This document shows positions 48,783 through 58,435 of a DNA stretch of 64,000 bases, in pieces. A program made the position numbers and the translations under genes. Source of the stretch: Bifidobacterium psychraerophilum (GTDB lineage: Bacteria > Actinomycetota > Actinomycetes > Actinomycetales > Bifidobacteriaceae); assembly GCF_000741705.1 (NCBI RefSeq), contig NZ_JGZI01000010.1:310001-374000 (forward strand). Direction: 5' to 3'. The notes beneath the pieces are model-generated. The model made no database searches and was not told the DNA's origin. It saw only the letters and a program-made list of their open reading frames with translations. The first letter of the stretch is position 1. Each line of letters opens with the position of its first letter.

Positions 48783-49619
48783 TCAGTGGACAGTCGGCGA
48801 CAATTGGGCGATGATGCGGTCGGCGACGGCGATCGTATCGTCGGGATTCGCCACCCGGATAGGCATCGTGCCCGCAAGCGCGGCCGGATAATCATTGCCA
48901 TCGGGATCCATGCGGTCGCCGATGAAGATGATCTCATTGACCTCGACCTGGAGTATCGAAGCCAACTCACGAACGGCATAGGCCTTATCGATGCCACGTT
49001 CGGAAATATCCACGCTTGTCGACCCGCCCGACCTCACCTGCAGATGAGGCAGATCAGCGGCGACTGCCGCGGCCAGGGCGTTCTTTTTGCGGTTGCTCGG
49101 ATCCCAGGCCTCTTTCTGCTCGACCGGGGCCTGCTGCCCCAAGGCCGAAAAGGTGATCTGGCTGCCACGATCCTCGACACGGTGCCCCCAGGGGTGCTCC
49201 TCCCAGATGCCCAGTTCCTTGGCATGCCTCTCCAATGAGGCGACGGCCGCGGCACGATCCCGCGCACTGAGATCATGGGCATACACACATTCCCAGTTAT
49301 CACCGCCCCAACGGAAATAACGGGTTCCGCTGGTCGGCATCAGATGAAGTCTGCTTCTGTCCGTTGCGATGTCGAGACCATCCAACACGTCCAGCACCTG
49401 CTCCTTGAACTGCGCGAAGCGGCCTCCCGAAACGATGGCCACGGTGGTCAGGTGGGTCAGAGCGGCCAGACGCCTGCCCATGCCTTCGGTCATGCGCATC
49501 TTCGAGCGGGCCAGGGTGCTGTCGAGGTCGAAGGCGACGACGCGCACCGTCGTGCACATGGCATCGATATCCGCCTGCTCCCATGATCGGGGAATCGTAA
49601 CGGCTGCTGGGACTGTCAT
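48783..49619 (-). CDS. HAD-IIB phosphatase, phosphomannomutase-like
   Basis: Haloacid-dehalogenase-fold hydrolase with a C2B cap. Motif I VVAFDLDSTLARSK, motif II VSGG, and motif IV IFIGDRMDPDGNDYP are visible; the cap stretch EDRGSQITFSALGQQAP resembles eukaryotic-type phosphomannomutases. It may act on a sugar phosphate; the reaction is unproven. ATG 49619 has GAGGAG seven bases upstream, so the frame up to 49652 is not used. 278 residues. It is divergent from the zincin-like gene. Confidence 0.87.
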   Translation of the reverse strand: MTVPAAVTIPRSWEQADIDAMCTTVRVVAFDLDSTLARSKMRMTEGMGRRLAALTHLTTVAIVSGGRFAQFKEQVLDVLDGLDIATDRSRLHLMPTSGTRYFRWGGDNWECVYAHDLSARDRAAAVASLERHAKELGIWEEHPWGHRVEDRGSQITFSALGQQAPVEQKEAWDPSNRKKNALAAAVAADLPHLQVRSGGSTSVDISERGIDKAYAVRELASILQVEVNEIIFIGDRMDPDGNDYPAALAGTMPIRVANPDDTIAVADRIIAQLSPTVH

Positions 49620-49724
49620 CTGTGCGCTCCTCACTGACCTAACAACGGACATCAGTCATCGTAGTACATCACCGTGTGACACGGGGCGTTGCCGGGAGCC
49701 CCGAGGAAGACATATGGTTGGCAT

Positions 49725-50156
49725 ATGACGTATCAGGCACCCTGGCTTTCAAGCACCAACCGCAACAGGCACGGGCGTGGCATGCGCCGTCCGATGTTCG
49801 GCACCCGGCTTCCTCATTACCGGACCAGATCGGGCATGTTCGACGATATGGTGGCCGGACAGCTCAAGCGGCTCAATGAGGCGTGGCCCGAGTTGATGAA
49901 GCCCGTGGAATTCGCGGTCGAGGATGTGCCACCCTCAACACCGACGCCCTGGGATGAGGGTGACCGCACACTGTCCCAGGGTTTCGCGGCCAATCATGGC
50001 ATCCCTGCGCGTGTTGTCCTCTACCGTATGCCGATACAGATGCAAAGCCGTGACCGCATCGAATTGCAGTTCCTGATCCGGGATGAGGTGGTGATGCGGC
50101 TCGCCGAGCTCTATGGCAGGAGCCCTGAAGAGATAGATCCCATGTGGGGCGTGTGA
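49725..50156 (+). CDS. Zincin-fold metallopeptidase-family protein lacking HExxH
   Basis: 143-residue member of the 'metallopeptidase family' (PF06262-type) common in actinobacteria: EFAVEDVPP, then RVVLYRMPI, then a helix RDEVVMRLAELYGRSPEEID. The HExxH zinc motif found in related bacterial proteins is absent at that helix, so proteolysis is unlikely. The N-terminal 35 residues are Arg/Asn-rich and poorly conserved-looking. The start ATG 49725 has no strong site; upstream GAGGA is 16 bases away. The function is unknown. Confidence 0.78.
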   Translation: MTYQAPWLSSTNRNRHGRGMRRPMFGTRLPHYRTRSGMFDDMVAGQLKRLNEAWPELMKPVEFAVEDVPPSTPTPWDEGDRTLSQGFAANHGIPARVVLYRMPIQMQSRDRIELQFLIRDEVVMRLAELYGRSPEEIDPMWGV

Positions 50157-50195
50157 TCCGCCACATGTGGCGCGCCTGATCCCAAGGCACGCCCC
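50146..50195. terminator. Possible bidirectional hairpin after the zincin-like gene
   Basis: GGGGCGTG (50146-50153, overlapping the stop) pairs with CACGCCCC (50188-50195), with an inner palindrome GCCACATGTGGC (50160-50171). It lies between two convergent genes. Confidence 0.4.
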
Positions 50196-50210
50196 GACCC
50201 ACCGGATGCG

Positions 50211-51749
50211 CTATCTTACGGCACCCGGGCGTTGGTTGGCGTTGATGTATGAGCTGCGTGGCATCAAGGCGGTCTCCGATATGAATCCCAGTCCCGCGAC
50301 CTTGGCCTTGCTCAGATCCGCACTGTTCAGACGTGCATTCCACACCACGGCATGGTCGCTGTCATCGAGCGTTATCGCAGCCACATCATCGCCGAAGGCA
50401 TCGGCGTCCACACTGGTGGATGCGTTGGCGCCCAGGGTCACCTTCCTGACCTCCAAGGCCTTGCCCTTGGAGTCGTAACCCGAGAGGGTGAGCGTTGTTT
50501 CGGCATTCGCCGTGTTGGCCAGCACAAGGGTCGCGTCGAGTTGCCCGGGCAGCACGATCGCGCTTGAATCAACGGCCTGCGTGGATGCGACCAGACCGAA
50601 GTCACGCTGACCGCCATCACCTGAGATGCTGCTGGTGGCGCTGACCTGCACCGCTTCGTCTGAGGTCACGGATATACCCAGCGCATCATCCGGGGCCTGA
50701 CCCAGATCCTGGACCTTGACCTGCTCCGCCTTCAATGAGTATTGATGTGTGTCACTCAGGCCTTTCTCGGTCATCCAGGCGACGTTCACGGAGGCATCCG
50801 TCTTGGAGAACAGGCTCAATGACACATCATCCCCCTTCGTGACTCCGGGAAGCGCAATGCTTTGCGAGGCGTCCGCGAGGGGCGTGGCGTAATCGGAGCC
50901 ATGCGGTGTGAGACCGTCCATGACGGTACTCCGCACCACTGCGGCGACAGGTGTCTCACGACTGCTGACCGTAACGTAGAGGGCATCCTGGCCAGGCGCG
51001 GCCGCCGATACATCGAATACGCTCTCTTCACCGGCGCCCACGGTGATGGTGCTTCCCGTGGACAGGGCCAGACTGCCGCTGCTCTTGCTCCCCCAGACGC
51101 GGATGCTGACGGCGGTTGACTTTGAGGATGGGTTGGCCACGACCAGCTGCTGGGAGCTGCCGGTCTGCGTGCCTGGCAGCAGGAAGGATTCATCCAGGCT
51201 CGGGCTCACGCAATTCGATGCCGATATCCCGCGCAGATCCCCCTTGCTCGCCCATGATGCCACTGAGGATGAAGCGCCTTCACCGGAAGATGCCTTGAGC
51301 AGCTGGGTTGTCTGTATCAGAGGGCTTTTCTTCACGGAGACGGCGGACATCAAGACGCTTGCCGCATCCAGGGGATCCGAGTCCTGGAGATTCGTGGACT
51401 CGGCATTCGCGGATATCGGCGTCACAACGGACTCGAAGACGGATCCGAAAGCCGCCTGTCGCGCCGAAGAGGTGATGTCCCCTTCGGATGCCTGGTATTC
51501 CGAGTCGCCATATTTGCCCGAATCGGCCAGACTCATCTGTGCGGGACAGTAGGACTGCACGATATTCTGGCTGACCTTCTGCCGTACGGTCGATCCATTC
51601 CGCCCGGTTCCGTCAACCAGTGTCTCCGGAGGATGCACCAGAACCAGAACCGCCGCCAGGGCGACAATGACGATCATCGTGAACGCGCCAAGCAGCAGCC
51701 TGCGTATACGTCCCATATTGCGCATTCCCTTCTGTGCCGAATCGCTCAT
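50211..51749 (-). CDS. DUF5719-family membrane-anchored extracellular protein
   Basis: 512 residues: a short cytoplasmic N-terminus, one membrane helix (LLLGAFTMIVIVALAAVLVL) and a long Ser/Ala/Asp-rich extracellular part with repeating beta-sandwich-like segments. It matches what I know of DUF5719 proteins, which occur next to large GT2 glycosyltransferases in actinobacteria. Its role is unknown; a partner in envelope glycan synthesis is inferred from position. The start ATG 51749 overlaps the glycosyltransferase stop by four bases (ATGA), showing tight coupling; the frame to 51833 is overlap only. Confidence 0.82.
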   Translation of the reverse strand: MSDSAQKGMRNMGRIRRLLLGAFTMIVIVALAAVLVLVHPPETLVDGTGRNGSTVRQKVSQNIVQSYCPAQMSLADSGKYGDSEYQASEGDITSSARQAAFGSVFESVVTPISANAESTNLQDSDPLDAASVLMSAVSVKKSPLIQTTQLLKASSGEGASSSVASWASKGDLRGISASNCVSPSLDESFLLPGTQTGSSQQLVVANPSSKSTAVSIRVWGSKSSGSLALSTGSTITVGAGEESVFDVSAAAPGQDALYVTVSSRETPVAAVVRSTVMDGLTPHGSDYATPLADASQSIALPGVTKGDDVSLSLFSKTDASVNVAWMTEKGLSDTHQYSLKAEQVKVQDLGQAPDDALGISVTSDEAVQVSATSSISGDGGQRDFGLVASTQAVDSSAIVLPGQLDATLVLANTANAETTLTLSGYDSKGKALEVRKVTLGANASTSVDADAFGDDVAAITLDDSDHAVVWNARLNSADLSKAKVAGLGFISETALMPRSSYINANQRPGAVR

Positions 51750-54700
51750 GATCGCTCCCGCCTCGTTCGTTCGGCCCGTGGCACGGCCACAAGGCAATAG
51801 GTGACCGCAAGAACGCCGAAGCACCAGAGCCATGCGTATCGCCAGGGATTGGACACGGCCTGCAGCTCGCCGCTGCGGTCAATGCCCTGATCCGCGGTGT
51901 CATCGGAAGTCAATCTGAAGTAGGTGCCGTTTTCGTTGCTCACCACCGACTGGGTGCCATCGCTTGCCGTGATGTTCGAGACCAGGGTTTCGCTCGCGGT
52001 CCTATCCGACAGCCCATCGGCGTCATCATCGCTGGCGACGACGAATATTCCCCCCAGCCCCAGCTTCTCCAACGCGGAGATCGCATCGGCATCGGCATTC
52101 GACAGCAGATGCGAGGAGGCCGTTGCCAGGGTCTGGCTTGGCCCATCCGTGTATCCCGAGGCCATCATGGCCCATGCCGCCGGGTTGTTATCGATGAGAT
52201 CGCCTCTGGCGGTGCGCATCACGGAGAAGCTCACACGATTATCGGATTCGGCCTCCAGGACGAGTATGCGGTGCCCCGGTTTCTGATCGAGATAGTCGAC
52301 GCTCACCATCGGCAGTCCTGAACTCTGGGCGCTCACGCTGCCTTCGTCGCGGGTCTGCATCACGCCGTAGGCCCCCCACAGCAGCACGCATGCGACCATG
52401 AACGCGGCGAGCAGCGACCGTCCGACACGCACCGCCACCTGGGGCATCCGTGAGGCGGAAGCGAGTTGCATGCGTGCCGGATCCGCCCGCTCGTGAACCA
52501 GCACGAATGGACGCACCGCACTTCCCGAGATCACGCATACGCAGGCGAGCAGACCGAGCAGGGCCAGACATAAGCCCGGCAGGGCCGATCCCGCCACGGC
52601 GCCTTCCGCATCCAGTCCGATCATCACGCGGGTGGAGACCAGGCTCAGCACCACCCCGCACAGCACCATCGCCCACAGCATCCTGGTGATGCGCAACGCG
52701 AAGGGCAGCACCAAGGTGCACACCGCCATCACGGTGACCAGCAGCAGGGAGATCAACAGCATCGCTTCCACGAAAGCCGCGCTCATGCCGAACATTGCAT
52801 CGCTGGTGCCGTCAAGAACGATGCGTCGGAGCATCTCCCCGACGCTCATCGCCTTCGGCGATCCGTTCAGGGCATGGCTTGGCAGCATCATGTCGCCGAA
52901 GAGCTGGCGCCAGGCACCTGAACCGAAATGATGCACGACGTTGACCAAAGTAGGTGCGATCGCGAATGCGGAGGGCAGAGGGATGAGCAGCAGCATCGTT
53001 CTGTGCTGACGCACCGTGACCAGGAAAGCCATGAATATCACCACAAGGGCAAGCACCAGTTGCGGCTCGGCCGTCACCACCGGGATGAAGCACAACGCCG
53101 CCAAAGCGGCGCATTGGATCGAGGAGTGGGGCGTGTTCGGATCCTCCGTCCGGTACATACCCACGGCGCGCAGTGTGAACGCGATGCTGACCGGCAGGAA
53201 CATCATGACCACCAGCATGCTCACATTGCCTTGCGTGTAGAGTCCCATCGCCCATGCAGCCGCGCACCACAGCAGTCCGGCCGCGGCACGTACAGGGTTC
53301 GACCTGGTCACCGTTCCCGCGAGCGCCCAGAAGGACAATGCCATCAGCGGCGCGGATATGAACAGCAGCACGGCGATAACAGCCGCCATATTGCCTGCCG
53401 TGAACACACCCCCCACCAGCAGCAGCAAGGCGTAGGGAGCCGCCGGGGCGGGCACCCCGATGCCCACCGCATATGACCAGGACGTCGTCGCCGCGCGGGC
53501 GGCCTGCGCCCATGAGGCGGCCGTCGGCAACAGTGCCTCGGCATTGATCGCCCCACCCAGGAACACGCCTCTGAAAGGCCCCCAGAGCACGGCGATCTCG
53601 ACGCCTGCCGCTATCACCGTCATGGCGAAGGCCCAGAGGGCGCGACGCCTGAGCTGAACCTTCAGATGTGCCTTCGCCAAGGGGCTGAGCAGCGGTACGT
53701 TCCCCTGCTGCACGAAAGCACTGTTGCGTTCGCGCCATCGCGAGATCTGCTGTCGGCTGGCCTGCAGCATATGCAGTTTGCCCAGCGACACGCTTGCGGT
53801 CCTGGTCACCAGGCGCCTGGCCTGCACGGCCTGCGGGAAACGGACGAGCATCCGCCACGGCTGCCAGAACTCACACCATGCCTCATAGGGCTGCTTGCGG
53901 AACATCAGCACGAAGAACATGGCCAAGGACGTCACCAGGCTCCACAACCACATCAGTGGCCACAGCAGCATCCCGCTGTCCGTATAGCGGTATTTGCTCC
54001 TCGCATCGATAACGGCCATCGCGCTGCTGACCGGATACTCATCGGACACGGCTTCACCGGCCCTGTCGCGCACACCTTCGAATCGTGCGCGTCTGTGCGC
54101 GATCACCGCCGATGGGACGACCAGGACACGGCCTGAACTCAGGCAGACCCGTCTGCAGAAATCGGCAGACTCCCCGAATGTCCCGAACCAGGAGTTCACC
54201 CCCGAAAGCTTCTTCAATGTGGATAAGGGCAGCAATGCGCCGGCAAGGGAAACGGCGAATACATCCTGCCGTGCGTCGTACTGCTCCTGATCCGGTTCGC
54301 CGTCCACCACCAGGCTGACCGTCTGGTGTCTGCCCGCATATCTGCCCACATCATGCAGACCCTCGCCGCTCCACCCGACCTGTTTGGCACCGAGCAGCGA
54401 GGCGCCGGGAGCATTGCGCCAGGCCTCGACCAAGGTATCGAGGCATTCCTGGTCACGAGGGCGGGAATCGTCATGCAGCAGCCACAACGCCCTGACCTGG
54501 CTGGGAAGCTTCGCATAGTCAAGGGCCTTCTCAACGGCGTTGCTGAAGGAAACGGCCCCTTTGGCGCGCACCACCTGCACCTGCATGGTCTTGACATGGG
54601 GGAAACCACCATGCTGTGATGCCGCGGGCGTCATCACCTCCACGGCCGAATACATCGGTTCGGTGGTCTGTCCCGAACAATCCGCGACGACGATAACGGC

Positions 54701-54883
54701 AGGGAGCACACGCTGACCGAGTACGGCCCGCACCGTCTGCCCGAAGTACCGTAGATCCTCCCCGACGGTTATGACGGCAGCGACGCTGCCTTCGACTCCC
54801 TGACGGTGCATACTGGGTTCTTCAGCCAGGATCGAGGCAAGTTCCCTCTGGACGTCCGACTGATTGGAAGCTACGAAACTCAT
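51746..54883 (-). CDS. Large membrane glycosyltransferase, family GT2
   Basis: 1045 residues. The N-terminal GT2 catalytic domain (about 30-290) shows AVITVGED, the LWLLHDDSRPRDQEC acidic motif and FGESADFCRRV; about 13-15 membrane helices follow, then an external C-terminal domain (DQKPGHRILVLEAESDNRV) and a last helix with an Arg-rich tail. This resembles polyprenyl-linked glycopolymer glycosyltransferases of the actinobacterial envelope. The start ATG 54883 has TACACT six bases upstream and no strong Shine-Dalgarno, so it may be leaderless. It lies downstream of whiB2 and is coupled to the DUF5719 gene. Confidence 0.88.
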   Translation of the reverse strand: MSFVASNQSDVQRELASILAEEPSMHRQGVEGSVAAVITVGEDLRYFGQTVRAVLGQRVLPAVIVVADCSGQTTEPMYSAVEVMTPAASQHGGFPHVKTMQVQVVRAKGAVSFSNAVEKALDYAKLPSQVRALWLLHDDSRPRDQECLDTLVEAWRNAPGASLLGAKQVGWSGEGLHDVGRYAGRHQTVSLVVDGEPDQEQYDARQDVFAVSLAGALLPLSTLKKLSGVNSWFGTFGESADFCRRVCLSSGRVLVVPSAVIAHRRARFEGVRDRAGEAVSDEYPVSSAMAVIDARSKYRYTDSGMLLWPLMWLWSLVTSLAMFFVLMFRKQPYEAWCEFWQPWRMLVRFPQAVQARRLVTRTASVSLGKLHMLQASRQQISRWRERNSAFVQQGNVPLLSPLAKAHLKVQLRRRALWAFAMTVIAAGVEIAVLWGPFRGVFLGGAINAEALLPTAASWAQAARAATTSWSYAVGIGVPAPAAPYALLLLVGGVFTAGNMAAVIAVLLFISAPLMALSFWALAGTVTRSNPVRAAAGLLWCAAAWAMGLYTQGNVSMLVVMMFLPVSIAFTLRAVGMYRTEDPNTPHSSIQCAALAALCFIPVVTAEPQLVLALVVIFMAFLVTVRQHRTMLLLIPLPSAFAIAPTLVNVVHHFGSGAWRQLFGDMMLPSHALNGSPKAMSVGEMLRRIVLDGTSDAMFGMSAAFVEAMLLISLLLVTVMAVCTLVLPFALRITRMLWAMVLCGVVLSLVSTRVMIGLDAEGAVAGSALPGLCLALLGLLACVCVISGSAVRPFVLVHERADPARMQLASASRMPQVAVRVGRSLLAAFMVACVLLWGAYGVMQTRDEGSVSAQSSGLPMVSVDYLDQKPGHRILVLEAESDNRVSFSVMRTARGDLIDNNPAAWAMMASGYTDGPSQTLATASSHLLSNADADAISALEKLGLGGIFVVASDDDADGLSDRTASETLVSNITASDGTQSVVSNENGTYFRLTSDDTADQGIDRSGELQAVSNPWRYAWLWCFGVLAVTYCLVAVPRAERTRRERS

Positions 54884-54940
54884 GGTTCCAGTGTACGCAT
54901 GAGCTTCACCACCTTGGATTTACGACCGGGGCGGGGCGCG

Positions 54941-55255
54941 TCAGACCTGCCCTCGCGACCGTTCCTTCTTATAGCGTCGACGCTCGCGTTCGCTCATACC
55001 ACCCCATATGCCGAAACGCTCGTCATGATCGACCGCCCATTGGAGGCACTGCTCCCGCACCTCGCACCGCGCGCAAACCTTCTTCGCTTCGCGCGTGGAA
55101 CCTCCCTTATCGGGGAAGAATGCCTCGGGATCCGTCTGCGCACACAGGGCCTCATGCTGCCATGACAGATCGGCGTCGGGTTTGAACAACCCCCACAGTG
55201 GGTTAGCAACTCTGTCATCGGATTCGTCAGCGGAATCATCAACGACTCTCCACAT
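54941..55255 (-). CDS. whiB2: WhiB-family iron-sulfur transcription factor, WhiB2/WhmD type
   Basis: Small 4Fe-4S regulator that acts with the principal sigma factor. 104 residues with the four cysteines in LCAQTDPEAFFP and CARCEVREQC, the GIWGG turn and a basic C-terminal DNA-binding tail RERRRYKKERSRG. The WhiB2 subgroup controls septation and division in other actinobacteria. ATG 55255 follows GGGAGG. It is divergent from the first LCP gene across a 280-bp promoter region and upstream of the GT2 gene on its strand. Confidence 0.95.
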   Translation of the reverse strand: MWRVVDDSADESDDRVANPLWGLFKPDADLSWQHEALCAQTDPEAFFPDKGGSTREAKKVCARCEVREQCLQWAVDHDERFGIWGGMSERERRRYKKERSRGQV

Positions 55256-55536
55256 GTCGAACCTCCCTTGATCGCAGAGGGCAAAATGCCATCTCTACAG
55301 GTAAATTACACATGTGTGACTTGCTAATGTCAAATTCTCAGCTGTGTCAATGCTCACATTTACGGCAATTCGTGGTATATGGCAAGTGTGCTCATTCTGA
55401 GCAACTTTCCGGACTATCAGCATCTATACAGACTCCCGATTGCTCCATAACATACAATCTAAGGGTTTACAGAGTCTGAAATCACATCATGTGCATGGAT
55501 GAATGCCACGTCCGTGTTCTGTCAGGAGGCGCGAGA
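55256..55536. promoter_or_regulatory. Divergent promoter region of whiB2 and the first LCP gene
   Basis: A 281-bp A/T-rich gap without a gene. It contains the palindrome ACACATGTGT near 55306-55316 and a -10-like TACAAT at 55453-55458 on the plus strand. No full promoter could be assigned with confidence. Confidence 0.45.
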
Positions 55537-56997
55537 GTGACGTCACGGAGCACCCGCAACGGCAAACTTCCCAATGTCCGGGGAGGTAATGCAGCCAAAC
55601 CGAAACACAGCATCGGCTATATATCCAGGCACCGCGTGCTTAGCGTTTTCGTCGCGGCGCTGGTGGCCGTGGTGGCGTTCTCCGGCACCTTCGCCGCCGC
55701 CACCTATCTCGATATCGACACTACGATTCGTAACAAAGCTGTGAAGGTCATCAGCAGCGACGGCAGCTCGACATCCCCGACGACAATCGACCAGTATGCC
55801 GGGAAAACACTCAACATACTGATTCTGGGACAGGATACCCGCTCGGGATCCGAAAACGCCGCCATCGGCGGGGGCGACACATCCGATGCCAGCAACCATC
55901 AGTCCGATACCGCCATGGTGATGCAGATCTCAGCCGACCGTTCCTACATCAACCTCGTATCCATCCCCCGTGATTCCCTGGTCGACGCCCCCAGTTGCCA
56001 GACCACAAAAGGCACCGTCGCCGCACGGTACAACGTGATGTTCAACTCGATATTCGCCACGGGATACGCAACAGGCGGGGATATAGCCTCAGCCGCCAGC
56101 TGCACGATGACGGCAGTCAACGCCCTGACCGGACTGGATATCTCCAACTTCATCGTCGTTGATTTCAGCGGACTCAAAAGCATGATCGATGCGATCGGCG
56201 GCGTCGATGTGTGCATCCCCCAGGACACCGAGGATTCATACACGAACCTCAAACTGAGCAAGGGGTATCAGCATCTCACCGGCACACAGGCCACGCAGTA
56301 CGCGAGGATGCGGCACGGCACCGGCACCGATGGATCCGACATCATGAGGACCACCAGACAGCAGTATCTGATCAAAGCGCTGCTCAACAAAGCCGTATCG
56401 AAGAATCTGCTGACCAGCTCCTCGGAGCTCTACCAGTTGGCCAAGGCGGCCATCTCATCCCTGCAGCTGAGCGAAGGCCTGGCGAGCACGACCGGATTGG
56501 CCGGGCTCGCCATGAGCCTTGCGAATATCGATTCATCCCACATCTACGCGCAGACCATTCCCGTGGAAGCCGCCCCCTCGGACAAGAACCGCGTGGTGTG
56601 GTCCAGTTCGGCCAGCGAGGTCTGGGCCAAGTTCCAGAAGGCACAGCCACTGACGCAATCCACGCAGAGCACCTCCTCGGCAAGTGCATCATCCTCCTCG
56701 TCGAATGCAGCATCCTCGACCACGTCCAGCTCCAGCGCTTCGACGCAGTCCTCGTCCAGTTCCGCTGCATCCGCATCCGCATCCACATCAACATCCTCAT
56801 CGGCAAGTGCGTCATCGAGCGTCAATGCGACAACGGGATTGATCACGAACTCTTCCGGCCAACTGATAGACCCCGCCACAGGCGGCATCGTCGATCCCGA
56901 GACCGGAACGATTCGCGACGCGAACACAGGTCAGTACATCGGCATCGCGGACCGCTATCTGCAGTACACCGTATGTGGCGTTCCTGCACAGGAATAG
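55537..56997 (+). CDS. LytR-CpsA-Psr (LCP) family ligase with Ser-rich stalk
   Basis: Membrane-anchored phosphotransferase attaching glycopolymers to peptidoglycan. 486 residues: cytoplasmic basic N-terminus, one helix (about 34-56), LCP domain with LNILILGQDTR, NLVSIPRDSLVD, GGVDVCIP and YARMRHG, then a Ser/Ala/Thr low-complexity stretch of about 60 residues (56653-56829) and a C-terminal segment with repeated D-P-x-T-G units. The start is GTG 55537 with AGGAGG seven bases upstream; the longer frame from 55489 is not supported. It is followed after 68 bp by a second LCP gene. Confidence 0.93.
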   Translation: MTSRSTRNGKLPNVRGGNAAKPKHSIGYISRHRVLSVFVAALVAVVAFSGTFAAATYLDIDTTIRNKAVKVISSDGSSTSPTTIDQYAGKTLNILILGQDTRSGSENAAIGGGDTSDASNHQSDTAMVMQISADRSYINLVSIPRDSLVDAPSCQTTKGTVAARYNVMFNSIFATGYATGGDIASAASCTMTAVNALTGLDISNFIVVDFSGLKSMIDAIGGVDVCIPQDTEDSYTNLKLSKGYQHLTGTQATQYARMRHGTGTDGSDIMRTTRQQYLIKALLNKAVSKNLLTSSSELYQLAKAAISSLQLSEGLASTTGLAGLAMSLANIDSSHIYAQTIPVEAAPSDKNRVVWSSSASEVWAKFQKAQPLTQSTQSTSSASASSSSSNAASSTTSSSSASTQSSSSSAASASASTSTSSSASASSSVNATTGLITNSSGQLIDPATGGIVDPETGTIRDANTGQYIGIADRYLQYTVCGVPAQE

Positions 56998-57065
56998 CAG
57001 CCGCAACACCACGCACACATTCTCCCGTGCTAATTGTGACTGCAGAGTCTTGAGACGGAGGACAC

Positions 57066-58343
57066 ATGGCGCAGGAATCTGGTGAACATGAGACTTGGGA
57101 CAACCCCCCGAGCTTCATGCCTTCACGCAGCACAGGGCACTCTGCATCGCGCGGAGGACAGGCGAACGACACTTCCGCGGCGCCTCCAAGCTTTTCACCC
57201 CGGAACGGTTCCTCGACGCCGACCCCGTCCCAGGCAGCGCCCAGAGGTGGCAGAAGCTCCGCCCCATCCCGGAGCGCAAGCGGCAGCTCACGTGCCGCAG
57301 GACCGCAACGCCAAAGCCCTGCGAAACCCGCTCGCAATGGCGCAAAGCCCATTTCCGCATCCTCCCAGCCGAAGCATAAGAACACGGGCAGGAAGAAGCA
57401 CGGAGCCGGCAGAATCATCGCCAGAATCCTCATCGTCCTGGTGATATTGCTGGCCCTGGTCGGCATCGGCCTGTGGAGCTGGGTCAATGGTCAGCTCAAC
57501 AAGAAGGATATGCTCAGCAGCGCGGCCGACACCCCGGCGCCCACATGGCTGATCCTCGGCTCCGACGAGCGCGACGGCACCGCCGGCACCGGAACCGAAG
57601 CCGACGCCCCCGGTTCGAGGACCGATACGATTCTGGTACTGACCAAGCCGAAGAGCGGTCCGAGCTCGTTGGTGTCGATTCCCCGGGATTCTCTGGTGAC
57701 GGTGAAGAACACCAATATGAAGATCAATGCCGTCGCCGAAACCTATGGGTACACATCGCTTGTCGAGCAGGTGGAAACCATAACCGGGCAGAAGATCGAC
57801 CATGTCGCCATGATTAAATTCGGCGGTCTGGAGAAGGTCGTCAACGCGCTCGGCGGTGTCGAACTCTGCTATAACAGCACCGTCAACGACGCATATTCAG
57901 GATTGAACTGGACCGCCGGATGCCATACCGCCGACGGCGCCACGGCCCTGGCTTTCTCAAGAATGCGCTACTCCGACCCACAGGGTGATTTCGGCCGCGC
58001 CAAACGGCAACGCCAGGTCATCGCCGCGATCGTCTCCAAAGCCAGCAAGGCTTCGACCCTGACGAACTTCTCGAAGACGAAAACACTCGCCAGCTCCGCA
58101 CTCTCCGCAATCGTGGTGGACAATAAGAGCAACCCCTGGACCCTGCTGCAGATGGCATTGGCCTTCAAAGCCGCATCAGGAAGCAATGGCGTGACGGGCA
58201 GCGTGTATTGGACCGATCCTGATTACTACCCGGGCGGCGGCGTCGGCTCCACGGTGAAACTCGATGCCGACCGTAACCTCACCCTCTTCACACAGCTTGC
58301 CGATGGCTCGCACGCCTCCGGAACAGTAGGCGGCCAGGACTGA
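57066..58343 (+). CDS. LytR-CpsA-Psr (LCP) family ligase
   Basis: Second LCP enzyme, 425 residues. A long cytoplasmic N-terminus (about 115 residues) rich in Pro, Ser, Arg and Gly is followed by one membrane helix (IIARILIVLVILLALVGIGL) and the LCP domain with TWLILGSDER, LVSIPRDSLVTV, GGVELCYN and AFSRMRYSDPQGDFGRAKRQ, the last being the typical catalytic arginine region. ATG 57066 follows CGGAGG. Two LCP paralogues side by side next to a GT2 glycosyltransferase support a wall-polymer locus. Confidence 0.93.
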   Translation: MAQESGEHETWDNPPSFMPSRSTGHSASRGGQANDTSAAPPSFSPRNGSSTPTPSQAAPRGGRSSAPSRSASGSSRAAGPQRQSPAKPARNGAKPISASSQPKHKNTGRKKHGAGRIIARILIVLVILLALVGIGLWSWVNGQLNKKDMLSSAADTPAPTWLILGSDERDGTAGTGTEADAPGSRTDTILVLTKPKSGPSSLVSIPRDSLVTVKNTNMKINAVAETYGYTSLVEQVETITGQKIDHVAMIKFGGLEKVVNALGGVELCYNSTVNDAYSGLNWTAGCHTADGATALAFSRMRYSDPQGDFGRAKRQRQVIAAIVSKASKASTLTNFSKTKTLASSALSAIVVDNKSNPWTLLQMALAFKAASGSNGVTGSVYWTDPDYYPGGGVGSTVKLDADRNLTLFTQLADGSHASGTVGGQD

Positions 58344-58435
58344 CCGACGGGTCCTTCCAGGAAACCATCGCCACATTCGTGCACACACGGCACGGAAACG
58401 GCCGGGTCCGCAGACGCTGAGCGATACTGCAGGGC

